Below, piece after piece: positions 52,530-61,862 of a stretch of 64,000 bases of DNA. The notes below the pieces were generated by a model, which did not search any database, was not told where the DNA came from, and was given only the letters and a program-made list of their open reading frames with translations. The translations under genes were made by a program, and so were the position numbers. This DNA comes from Jaminaea rosea (lineage: Eukaryota > Basidiomycota > Exobasidiomycetes > Microstromatales), in contig NW_020289975.1 in the NCBI RefSeq assembly GCF_003144245.1, positions 2,747,496 to 2,811,495 on the forward strand, written 5' to 3'. Positions within the stretch are counted from its first letter, which is position 1. Each line of letters opens with the position of its first letter.

Positions 52530-52700
52530 GATTTGTTGACCTCGAGCTCGCTGAGAGCCAACTTGGGACGGTGCTTGACTGCACTGGGCTGAAGTCGCTC
52601 TGCGGCCTCCCAGAGAGCGTCGCTGGCGGCGGGAGGAGGCGACTTGAAGGCGCCTTCTGCCGAGGCGTCCATAATGGTGTCGACCGACGGCATATTGAGT
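52530..52700 (-). pseudogene. Unknown family, truncated N-module start (copy A3)
   Basis: MPSVDTIMDASAEGAFKSPP, then DALWEAAERLQPSAVKHRPK, after which it passes into a copy of the family's 5' flanking sequence. Only the first 45 or so residues of the module are present. Confidence 0.5.
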
Positions 52701-52734
52701 GTGTGATAGGATCAATCGTTGGAGCTGGTGATGG

Positions 52735-52985
52735 TGCGAATAGGGTAAGGAGGAACTCAGGTGTGGTTGAGTTGTTTCCATCGAGCTCGCTGAGAGCCAA
52801 CTTGCGACTGAGCACGATTCCTTCCTCCTTGACGGCGGCAGCGCAAAGCTTCATCTCAGCTCGCACATGCTCCGAGGCGTCTAGGACCTCCCTCGCGGTA
52901 GCGGGCTCGAGTCGCTTGGCTGTTTCTCAAAGTGCGTGGCTAGGAGGGGCGGCGTTGGAGACGGGCTGAGGGGGCGACCAGTCGT
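52735..52985 (-). pseudogene. Unknown family, truncated N-module start (copy A2)
   Basis: A second short copy: PVSNAAPPSHAL, a stop, then ETAKRLEPATAREVLDASEH and MKLCAAAVKEEGIVL, running into a repeat of the 5' flank (AACTCAGGTGTGGTTG and CATCGAGCTCGCTGAGAGCC on the plus strand). It overlaps the 3' end of the copy A frame, showing that copy A is cut by the duplication. Confidence 0.45.
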
Positions 52986-53611
52986 ACGTCGGCGGCGGCC
53001 GCAACTTGCTTTAGGGAAGGCTCCCACAGGACGTGCGTGATCTTGCCCGTCTGCGCGTCACGCTGCAGGCCTGGCGTCGCTTTGCCGCATCTGAAGTGTT
53101 GCTTCCAAAGGAAGGAAGTAATGTCCCTCAGGCCATCTGCCTCATTCTCCGAGAAGACGTGCCAAAGGTCCTCGAGTGCCTCGAGGATCCCGTCGCTCCA
53201 GTCAAACTTTTTGGGCATCTTGCCGCTCCACCTGCCCGATCCGAAGATCATGGGCTCCGTGTTGGCGGCCACGGGGGCGACAGAACGGTCAGGCGGCACG
53301 TATTTGGTCACGCTAGCGAGGGAGTATGCTAGGCGGACTTGCAAGAACGATGCCTTGAAGGTCGCGGCCTCAAGGCGGTCGAGACTGCGACCCAGCTTCT
53401 GCTCGTGATCCTCCTTGGCAGCGGCGGCGAGAACCAGTTCCTCGTATGCCGGCTTCATAGACGCCAGAATCGCCCGGACAGCAGCCGGCTCGAGGCGCTC
53501 GGCGGCGGCCCAAAGATCGCGGCTGGGAGGGGCGGCGACGGAGATTGGCTGGGGTGGGTGCTGGAAAGCGTTGCTGGCAGCGGCGTTTCGTAGTGGGTCG
53601 ACAGACGGCAT
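52940..53611 (-). CDS. Unknown two-module family, N-module copy A (open, 223 aa)
   Basis: The only N-module copy with an ATG start and one open frame throughout. It starts MPSVDPLRNAAASNAFQHPP, then DLWAAAERLEPAAVRAILAS, KEDHEQKLGRSLDRLEAATF, SFLQVRLAYSLASVTKYVPP, ANTEPMIFGSGRWSGKMPKK, FDWSDGILEALEDLWHVFSE, ITSFLWKQHFRCGKATPGLQ, DAQTGKITHVLWEPSLKQV. The last 20 residues differ from copy C, where the sequence goes on to DADGFVLVGRDGF, so the C-module is absent. I recognise no known domain; the module looks alpha-helical with a Trp-rich core. It may be a short expressed relative or a remnant. Confidence 0.5.
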   Translation of the reverse strand: MPSVDPLRNAAASNAFQHPPQPISVAAPPSRDLWAAAERLEPAAVRAILASMKPAYEELVLAAAAKEDHEQKLGRSLDRLEAATFKASFLQVRLAYSLASVTKYVPPDRSVAPVAANTEPMIFGSGRWSGKMPKKFDWSDGILEALEDLWHVFSENEADGLRDITSFLWKQHFRCGKATPGLQRDAQTGKITHVLWEPSLKQVAAAADVRLVAPSARLQRRPS

Positions 53612-53989
53612 TTTGAGTGTGTGAGGGATGCGATCACGGGTGGGAGAACTCAGGTGTGGTTGCTTCCATCGAGCTCGCCGAGAGCAATCGGCTGGGCCTT
53701 CCACCGTGCCCTCCTGTCTTCTCTACCATGAGTTAGTGAGAGACTATTGATGGCGTATCACTGTGCGCGTAAGGCATCAGAGAGGTGTTTCGCCGTTGAC
53801 TCGAGGTTGATAGTGAGGAGCTCGGGTAGCCACGCTGAGTGCCGACGGAGACGAGGGGGAGCAGAGTCATTGATGGTGGCTCTGTGCCCTGCCTCAGCGC
53901 GAAGATAGCGAAGCTGGCTGGGCTGCCACCGTCGGTGCTAGCCGTCGTTGATGACATGTCGCGACTCAGGCTGTAGTGAGAGAGCGTGA

Positions 53990-54620
53990 GGGTGTGTGCC
54001 AACGATGCAGGGCGGCGTGGAGGCGACCAGAGGTTTGCGCGTTGGCGGGCGACTGCAGGTAGTCGAGCTCCACGTCGTGAGAGGAGAAGACTTGATCACC
54101 CTTCTTGAGCTCCGGACTGCGGCGGTGGGGAAGAAGAGTGGGGTCGTGAGTGGCGGCTCATGTCAGCGCTTAGACGAATCCACTCACTCAATGTATCAAT
54201 GTCGCAGTAAGTCTCTGCTCTGTCATTGATAACGAGACCGTCGCCGTGGAGGAGCCTGCGAGCGTCGAAGGTGTCTACCGTCGAGACTTGCGAGACGCAT
54301 CGTGGGCTTGAGCCGTTCAGCCGTGCCTTCTGCGTGATGGCGCAGAGAGCTGGGAGGCGTGAAGCTAGGCAGCGTGGTGTTGGCGTTGGCGCCGTGTCGC
54401 GTACTGCGAGGAAGGGGAAGAGGTGCGGGTCAGCAACTGCTCAGCCGTGACACTCAACCTCACTCGTTGTAGTCGCACCCACCTGACTCGCTATAATGCC
54501 CGAACACGGGCGTGCCTTTTGCGAGCAGCGTGACCTTGACGGACGCCAGGACGGCTTGACCAGCTCCTACGGAAGCCACGAGCGTGGTGCGACGAGGTGA
54601 CGAGGGTGACGCGATGAAGC
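53990..54620 (-). CDS. Unassigned spliced gene or gene remnant
   Basis: Three segments join well on the minus strand: one ending ASVKVTLLAKGTPVFGHYSE (to 54483), an intron 54482-54404 with CTGAC branch site, a segment 54403-54184 with LPALCAITQKARLNGSSPRC, VSTVDTFDARRLLHGDGLVI and NDRAETYCDIDTLS, an intron to 54117 with another CTGAC, then DPELKKGDQVFSSHDVELDY and LQSPANAQ from 54116. Phases fit. The composition is protein-like and unlike the other frames nearby. The start was not found; the segment DGLVINDRAETYCD faintly recalls DGFVLVGRDGFCDD of the neighbouring family. Function unknown. Confidence 0.35.
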
Positions 54621-54840
54621 CACGGATGAGGTGCTGAGCACGGTGGGGGAGCCGGTAGGAGAGTGCTGCTGGTACAAGTTGATGAACAGATGGAGCTTGA
54701 TGGCTAGCTTGGAAGCTTGGAGTAGCGACAGACTTCGACGTGCGCGCGGCGCGTGGGAGGACAAGGCCGTGAAAGAGAAAGGAGGTGCGATAGGGTGAAG
54801 CACGTGTGCCTAGCCTTGCCTCGCCAGGCCTGACTCGGCC

Positions 54841-54888
54841 GGTGCGCAGGTCGGTGCGCAGGTCGGTGCACAGACCGGTGCGCAGGCC
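54841..54888 (+). repeat. 12-bp tandem repeat, four copies
   Basis: Unit GGTGCGCAGGTC, two exact copies followed by two with one or a few substitutions. Short minisatellite in a region without a clear gene. Confidence 0.8.
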
Positions 54889-55224
54889 GTTGCTAGACTT
54901 TGAGCTTGTCGCGGACTCCAGGCGAGGGAGAGACGGCGTGCTGAGTCGTCGACACCGAGTGGAGATTCGATACCAGCACGGCGCGGTGAGACCGGGCACC
55001 GAGCGGTCAGAGACGGACAGGTGGACGGTGTGGTACAGGTCGAGCGAGGTGGAAGAAGAGCGACAGCAGTGTGAGATGGTGCGATGAGGTGCACGAGGAC
55101 GAGTGGCGAGGAGTGGATGGAGCGAAGCCAAGTTGCTACACAGCCCGTCTCGCTGGCCTTGTCTTTGTTCTTGCTGGCAGATGAGCCGTCGCCGTGCGGA
55201 TGTGCTGGCCAGGGCAGGTGATTG

Positions 55225-55320
55225 CAGGTGCTGAGCGTGTGCTGAGCGTGTGTGCTGGGCGCGAGTGCTGAGCGCGGGTGTTGATTGCGGGTGATCAGCG
55301 CGGTTGCTGAGCACGGCTTG
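55225..55320 (+). repeat. Imperfect TGCTGAGCG-type tandem repeats
   Basis: A degenerate array of a roughly 10-18 bp unit built on TGCTGAGCGTG / TGCTGAGCGCGGG. With the repeats at 54841 and the GCAACGCATCGCAAC units near 55733-55765 it makes 54.8-55.8 kb rich in short tandem repeats; no gene seen there. Confidence 0.6.
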
Positions 55321-56215
55321 TTCCTGACGGCGGTCTCCCCCTGCTCACGGCGGTGATGGCGAGTGCTTGCTCTTGCTCAGCATGACGGTCGGGCTGTGCT
55401 AGCGTTGGTGCGACATTGCTTGATTGCGGAGCGGCGCAAGTGCCTGATGTGACTGGGTATTGCTCATGGTCGTCGTGATTGATGGTGTGGTGTGGAAGCA
55501 AGATGAGGCGAGAGTGGGGCGGTGGCTCAAGCTGGGTGTTGGCTCTCGTGCGTCTGGCCCACTTCCGCCTCCCCTCGGGGCTCCGGTCGCCACGCGACGT
55601 TCGCGCCTGGCCACGCTCCGCGCCATTGACGCCATCGACGCACGCTCAAACGCCTTGTTTTGCTTTGCATGAGATGGTGTTACCCCCGCCCCTTGATAGC
55701 TCGCTGTCGAAGCAGCGCAGTACAACGCAACGCAGGCAACGCATCGCAAGCAACGCATCGCAACACCTGCGCCAGTCCCGCGGGTAGGCTGCCGGCCGTG
55801 CATCCACCGGACGTTGACGCTCGAGAGCGAACGTGGCAGTGCAGGCGGAGAAGAAGCGGAGCACCCAGAAGGACGGACGCCATGGTACGGCTTGCTCGCC
55901 ATGCCTATTTCGGTGCTGCAACGCCACGCACGGCGATTGAGAGATGCCCTATTTTCCCGATGGTGCTCCTCATGTCGAGCGGGTCGGGCGCTCGTTGAGC
56001 GGCCCTGGAAGCGAGGGCGATTGAGCGCACGGTGTCGATCAAGAGGGCCACGGGCGCGCCCGCGCGCCATGGTACGCGGGGGTCGCGACGGCCGTTGATT
56101 GCTAGTCAGCATAGGCTGTGCCAGCCGTCGCCGCGATCCTCTCCCCTCCTCTTCTGCAATTTAGTTACGCTCCTTCTCAACTCCTCGCCACCCTCACTGC
56201 GCTGCCCTCATCGCG

Positions 56216-58906
56216 ATGCCTTCTCGCCGTCCCTTCTCGTGGACGGTCCGTCAGGAAGTCGCCTCGACCATCTCAGCGGCTCTGCGGTGGATTCTTCAGC
56301 GAGTTCCCTTCCTCACTCATTTCCTCGTCGTCCTCCTCGCTCTTCTAGGCCCCATCGTCTGCCCTCGACTCTGCGCTTTTGTCCTCGTAGGCACGCACAT
56401 AGTCTTTGTCCTCTGCCAGACGCGCACGGCGTACGGCATCTATGCCGCTTGGCAGGGCGTCAAGAAGCACTCGTTGACTGACTGGGCTCTCGAGTGGGAG
56501 AGTGGTGTCAAGGGAGCGCAACATGAAGTCCTCAACTACCGCGACGTCCAGCATGGGATCATCTTGCCGGCTTACAAGGAGGACCTGGCAACGCTACGCG
56601 AGGTGAGCCGGCCCGGGGGAAGGCGGCAGCGCGGTTACGCATCGTATTGACCGACACACATCCTCAGACCCTTGATATTCTGGCCTCGCATCCCATGGCC
56701 TCGACGAACTACTGGGTTTGCCTAGGCATGGAAGAGCGCGAGGCAGGAGGCGTCACCAAGGCTCGCGCCATCGTAGACGGCTACCGCGCTCGTGGAGCCT
56801 TCCGTGACATTGATTTCTCTTTGCACCCCGGCAACATCGTAGGCGAAGCAGCAGGCAAGTCGTCGAATGTCAACTGGGCAGCTCGATTTCTCGTCAACCG
56901 AATTCCAGAGCGCCACCACTCGCAAAGCATCATCACGGCAATGGACGCCGATACCGCCTTTGCCGCCGACTTCTTCCTTGCCTGTGCCGTCAAGTTTGCT
57001 TTGGCTCCCCAGCACGAACGAGCCCGAATGTAGGTCGGAGCGGGTCGTCGTGATCATGGCACGCCTGTATTGACTCATTGCTCGCGCGGCACGCGCCACC
57101 CACGCCGCCCGCACCACCAGGATGTTTGTCCCGCCCATCGTCTTTGACCGCAACTGCGCCGAGGTCCCCATCTTCACTCGCGCCACGGACATCTTCTGGT
57201 CTTGTGCCGGTATTGGTGGCATCTACCCGTCGAGTCAATGCAAAATCCCAACTTCCGCCTACGCTGTCAGCATGCAACTCGCCGAGTACTGCGGTTACTG
57301 GGACGCAGGACCAGAGGCCATCGGCGAGGACCTCCACTTCTACTGCAAAGCCCTCTACGAGACGCGCGGCAACGTCATCTCGGTCACCGTCTACTCGCCA
57401 GCATCACAGTGCAACGTCGTAGGAGCGCCAGCAAAGGGCCCGATCGCCAACTACGTCAATGACATGAAGGCTCGGTGGACGCAAGCATGCCGACATCTGT
57501 GGGGCAGCCTCGACTGGGGCTATACATGGCATCGCACCCTGACTGGCGCCTTTGGGCCATCGCAACAGAGCACCGCCGCGTACATGGCGCTTCAGACCGT
57601 CGAGAGCAGCCCAGGCTCAACCTGTGTCGGTGACGAGGGCATGGACGTCGAAGCCACGCTGCTGCCACCTTCTGCCTTTGACCAGCGTACACCATCCCCG
57701 AGCGGCTCAACAAGTACGGCCTACAGCGTTGAGGAGGAAAAGGGAGAAAAGGTGGGCCAGCTCGATCCTCCTACCGTTGCGCCCAAGCCACTTCACCCTC
57801 GTGTGTCTTTTGCCATCGATGACGATCAAGAGGACATCGAGGAGGTGGATGAACGCAAGCAGTTCATGGCGAGTGGCTACGTCGACGATTCTGCCAAGCC
57901 GCTGCGACGAGCTTTCCGATTCATTGTCCTCCACACGAGGCTCTACGAGGTAAGCGCAGCCGCCGCGCTGCTTGAAGCTATCGACTCGCGCATAGCTGAC
58001 GTCTGTCTTCCCGCGCGCCAGGCTCACCTCATGGTCGCTCACGTCTTTGTCATGATGTTTGTTCTCACCCTGTTGCCCGCCGTCGTTCACCGCAACGGTA
58101 CCATCTCCCTCGTCGACCCGTATTCGCGCAAATGCACCTGGGCCATGTGCAAGCATGCTCTGCAAGTCACGCCCTTCGCTGCTACGGCTGATCTGCCCTC
58201 AGATCTCGCACCAGGCTATCAGCCGCAGTGGATGATGCCGGACCTGATTCTCTGCGCCATGAACACGGCCCGCCTTCTTGGAGCGCTCGGCATCCTGGCC
58301 ACGATCGTCATGTGCGCGATTCACGACTTCTACCATGCCGAGGCCGCCAAGGCACGCTGGGCTCGATCCGACGCCGTCATTGCTTCGTGGCGAACGGCGG
58401 GCAGTCTTGGCCAGGTCCCTACTCGCTATCTAGGCATCCGAGCCCACCAGCTCGCTGAACGTAGATGGCCCCGAGCCCTACTGGATTACACGGCTATCCC
58501 TGCCGGTCTGCTCTACGGCATCCTGCCCCTCCTTTATGCTCAGCTCCATCACCTCACCACCAACAAGATGACCTACGTCGTCTCCGCCAAGGGCAAAAAC
58601 GTCGTCTTCCCTGTATCGGACGAGGTGCTGCGCAGGAGCGTAGACGCGAGGCGTAGCTTGGACATCAACTCGCGGAACCGTCGCGCGTCCTCGAGCGCAG
58701 CTACCGTCTCGCCTCATACAGCAGCCGTCGTAGCCGCTGCGGCTATGGCACGCATGTCACACGATGAGAGCCCGCCCTCCTGGCTCGAGAGGACAGCATC
58801 GATGCGCAAAACGAAGCGTTGCGAAACGAAGCAAGGGGTTGATGGGGACAAGGTCGACCCGGACTCGTTGCCGATGCACCACCTTCGATGGGAGAGCGGG
58901 ACATAA
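56216..58906 (+). CDS. GT2-family membrane glycosyltransferase
   Basis: Exons 56216-56602, 56668-57029, 57121-57949 and 58022-58906 join in frame (phases 0, 2, 0) to 820 residues. Two N-terminal membrane helices (LTHFLVVLLALLGPIVCPRL onward) lead to a GT-A domain: HGIILPAYKEDLATLRETLD, SSNVNWAARFLVNRIPERHH, the metal-binding TAMDADTAFAADFF, and GPEAIGEDLHFYCKALYETR (catalytic acidic pair). Several membrane segments follow (for example HLMVAHVFVMMFVLTLLPAV). It resembles the large fungal GT2 group with a Glyco_trans_2_3-like domain; no QxxRW processivity motif is obvious, so it is probably not a chitin synthase. Donor and product are unknown. It converges on the GH5 gene with 150 bases between stops. 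Confidence 0.82.
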
Positions 58907-59056
58907 GGCAGCAGCGTGAGATCATGCTCCTTCTTCATTCACTTTCGCGGATCAGTCCTCGATACCCTTACTCTTGTACTTTGATGGCCACACGCTCGCT
59001 ACGCGCTCGCTACACACTCTCTACACGCTAAAAGTCGATGCATTTCCACGCCTCAC

Positions 59057-61179
59057 TCACGCCCTGAGCATGAGTGAAGTCACCGCCATTGCAATGAAAG
59101 ACAAGAGCAGCGCAATGCCTCTGCTGGCTGCTCCTGATGCTTGGCCTCCCTCCCTCTGCTTCCCATCGTAGCTCTCGCACAGTAGCGCAGCGGGAGGTCC
59201 ACCCACCTTGCCCTTGTTGGTGAACGCATAGCCCACGGCAAGTTCCCCCTCATCGCAGGCTCCTGCGCTGGTACCTGGTCCTGCAAAGTCACCATGAACC
59301 GTTGCCGCAGCGTTGCTACCTCCGTCGAACCACACAGTGCGCCGCATGGCCAGGGTAGCATTGGTCGTCGGCGCCTCGCTGACTATTGGCGCGCAGACGG
59401 CGGACTTGCTCATCGGAGCAGAGTACGAGTAGCCTACGAGAAAGGAGCGCGAGGGGCACTCAAATTTCGTATAGCCGCGCGCCCAGTCCTTGGAGACATG
59501 TTGCTGCGACTGCACTACGGTCAGGTCGTTCGTGGCATCCCAGAGGTTGCGACCGAAGTGGACGTCGGTGCAGAGTCCACGCGGGTTCGGCGTATGGCTC
59601 AAGCCCTGTAAGCGCAGACCGTCCGGGCACGAAGCCTTGTTCGAGCCAGACTGAGATGGGTTGTGGGTGAGAAGCCAATTACTCTGTTGCTGTGATCCCC
59701 AATCAGGCGCCAGCATTCTCCAGACTTCCACCGGCTCCACCGCATCGTTGCGGCTGTACGTCGAGTCATTTGTGAGATTGCGCCATCCGCTGAGCCTCCA
59801 GTCTCCCGAGTCGAGAATCGAAAGCTTGGCTCCTTGCGAGTCGTAGGCGTTCAACGCCCACAAGTCACCTTGACCATTCTCTTGCCACCCCAGCAGCGGC
59901 CAAACAGCAAAGTCCAGATCGCCGTCCCTGAGGATTTGCGTAAAGTTGGCCCACCAGCGTCGATCTACCGCAGAGAAATCGTTGCGTCCGCCGACACCAA
60001 ATTCAGAAATCCAAACCGGCGCCGTGTAATGTTGCTGAACGGCGTCTACGGCGGTGGCTACGTAGCCCGCCAGGGCGTTGAACGTGCTGCGAAGCTTCTC
60101 CGTGCTCAGGTCGCCATAAGTCGGATCATTTGTAGACCCAAAGCCACCACCTGCACCTGTAGCATTTGGGCCGGTATAGGCATAGAAGTGCGAGCTGTAC
60201 ACGAGCTTGTCGGGGTAGGGCAGCGCGTGTGAGAGATGTCGGACAGGATCAAGCTCGGGCCGGTAGTGAGGCAGCGAAGGGATGGGGACGCCAACCCAAT
60301 TGATGCCCTCGATTACGATCAAGACGTCGCGGCTTGCCTCGCGTTGGATGCGTGATGCAGCCATCATCGAGGCCGTGTACCAATCAGGGTCACCTCCTCC
60401 ACCCCAGATCGGGTCGGTGAAGAGGTCGCGACGTACCTCGCTGCACGTGAGGAGGCGTTGCGCGAGGTCAGCTTTAGCGTACTGTGTTCGACCGATCTGC
60501 TTCTCACTCACTTGTACAGCGCTGTGCCAACGACGCGGGAATTGTTGGCGTAGCGGCTGACGATGTACACCCAATCCCGGATCCAGAGCTCAGTAGATTG
60601 AGCATCGTTCCACCTGGCATTCTGATCCAGCCCGCAGCACCATAGACTCTTGACCGTGTGGTTGTTGAGGATCACAGCCAGCCCTTTCTTCGTCAATGCC
60701 TTGATCACCTCATCGAATACCTCCAGCGGCGTCTTGTTCCGTAGCTGCGGGTTTGCCCCAAGCGCCTTATCAGGCACGTATGCCTCGGCGTGAATCATCT
60801 CATTCGAGAAAGGCAGTCTTATCGAATTGACGCCAAGCGCGATGATGTCGTCTACCAGGTCGTCGAGAGGCTTGCGATCCAAGCAGAGAATGGTTTGATA
60901 GGCCACCTCGCCCGCGTGATGGTTGGCAGCATCGTCGTAGTCGCCGCGGCCAAGATAGGTGCCTGATGCGCCGTGTAGGTTGCCACTGCGCAGGTGGAAG
61001 CGCTTACCAATGGCATCGACGACGTAGCGGCCGCGAGTGCTGAGAGGCGGCGTCCAAGAGAGGAGGAGGGGTGCATCGGCGAGAGTCGAGGGGGCCGCGC
61101 TGGAGGGAGCCGCCGATGTTTGAGCCAACGCTGCTCCTAGCGTCGCTGCCAGAAGGAGTATAGACTTGGCGGGCCTCAT
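59057..61179 (-). CDS. Secreted GPI-type glycoside hydrolase family 5 enzyme
   Basis: Exons 61179-60512 and 60440-59057 join in phase 2 (71-nt intron) to 683 residues. A signal peptide (MRPAKSILLLAATLGAALAQ) is followed by a Ser/Pro/Ala linker and the GH5 barrel: GVNSIRLPFSNEM, GLAVILNNHTVKSLWCC, then TALYN|EVRRD, where the acid/base Asn-Glu is made by the splice join, VLIVIEGINWVG, SHFYAYTGP and the nucleophile in APVWISEFGVGG. After a Cys-containing C-terminal region comes a small-residue stretch and a hydrophobic tail (IALLLSFIAMAVTSLMLRA), as in GPI-anchored wall enzymes. The likely substrate is a beta-glucan. A start 9 codons upstream (61206) is less good because the signal peptide would not be terminal. 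Confidence 0.9.
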
Positions 61180-61862
61180 GGTATGAGTTTGCCTCTGCCA
61201 GCTCAAAGAGATGTTGAGATAGAAGTCAGGGCAACGGCATGCTCAGAAGAGCAAGCCATGGTCGCGCCCGTCTGGAGCCTTGGTAGCGATGAAAGGATCA
61301 GCTGCTCCTTTCCGCTCTTAACGCACGCTAGAATGAACGCCGATGGTCGCCTTGGCCCTCAATTACTCCTGTCGATTGAGATCACAGCCTCGTTGAGACT
61401 GCTGAGCGTCGAGGTGAGGCGAGCACGTTGCCGCCGTCTTGCCGACCCAAGGGGATGGCGTCAGACGGTGAGGCGGCCAAGCTCCGCCTCCGCCTCGCCT
61501 CCGCCCCGCCACACCGGTCTCATTCGCTGCCGCGTTGAAGTCGACCTGCAAATTGGTATTCAAGTGACTCGAGAAGAGAGACCAACAGAGGAGAAAAACG
61601 TCAAAAGCCGATCAAGGCATCGTGTATGCATGACGAGGCGAACGAGACATGCTCCGTTTGAGGAGATCGAGTTCGACCCGGCTCAAGTGAAAAGAGAAAA
61701 GAGACAAGGACACGACGATGAGTTGGGGAAATGCGAGGAGCCGAGAGAGGTGATGAAGTGATTTCAATGGGGGGGCCATCATTGCGCGAGTAGTGATGGT
61801 GGGGAGCACCGCAAGGTGAGGGACCGTCGAGCGTAGGGGCGTGCACGCCCGACGGACCCATC
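61180..61862. promoter_or_regulatory. Promoter of GH5 gene and 3' end of WOPR gene
   Basis: About 680 bases between the GH5 start and the WOPR stop, both on the minus strand. No convincing gene. It contains a long region suited to a GH5 promoter. Confidence 0.4.

Noticed and set aside
47612-56200. A transposon or virus-derived element as the source of the repeat array
   Set aside because: I saw no terminal repeats, target-site duplications, integrase, transposase, reverse transcriptase or capsid-like motif; the duplicated pieces are intron-containing host-type exons.
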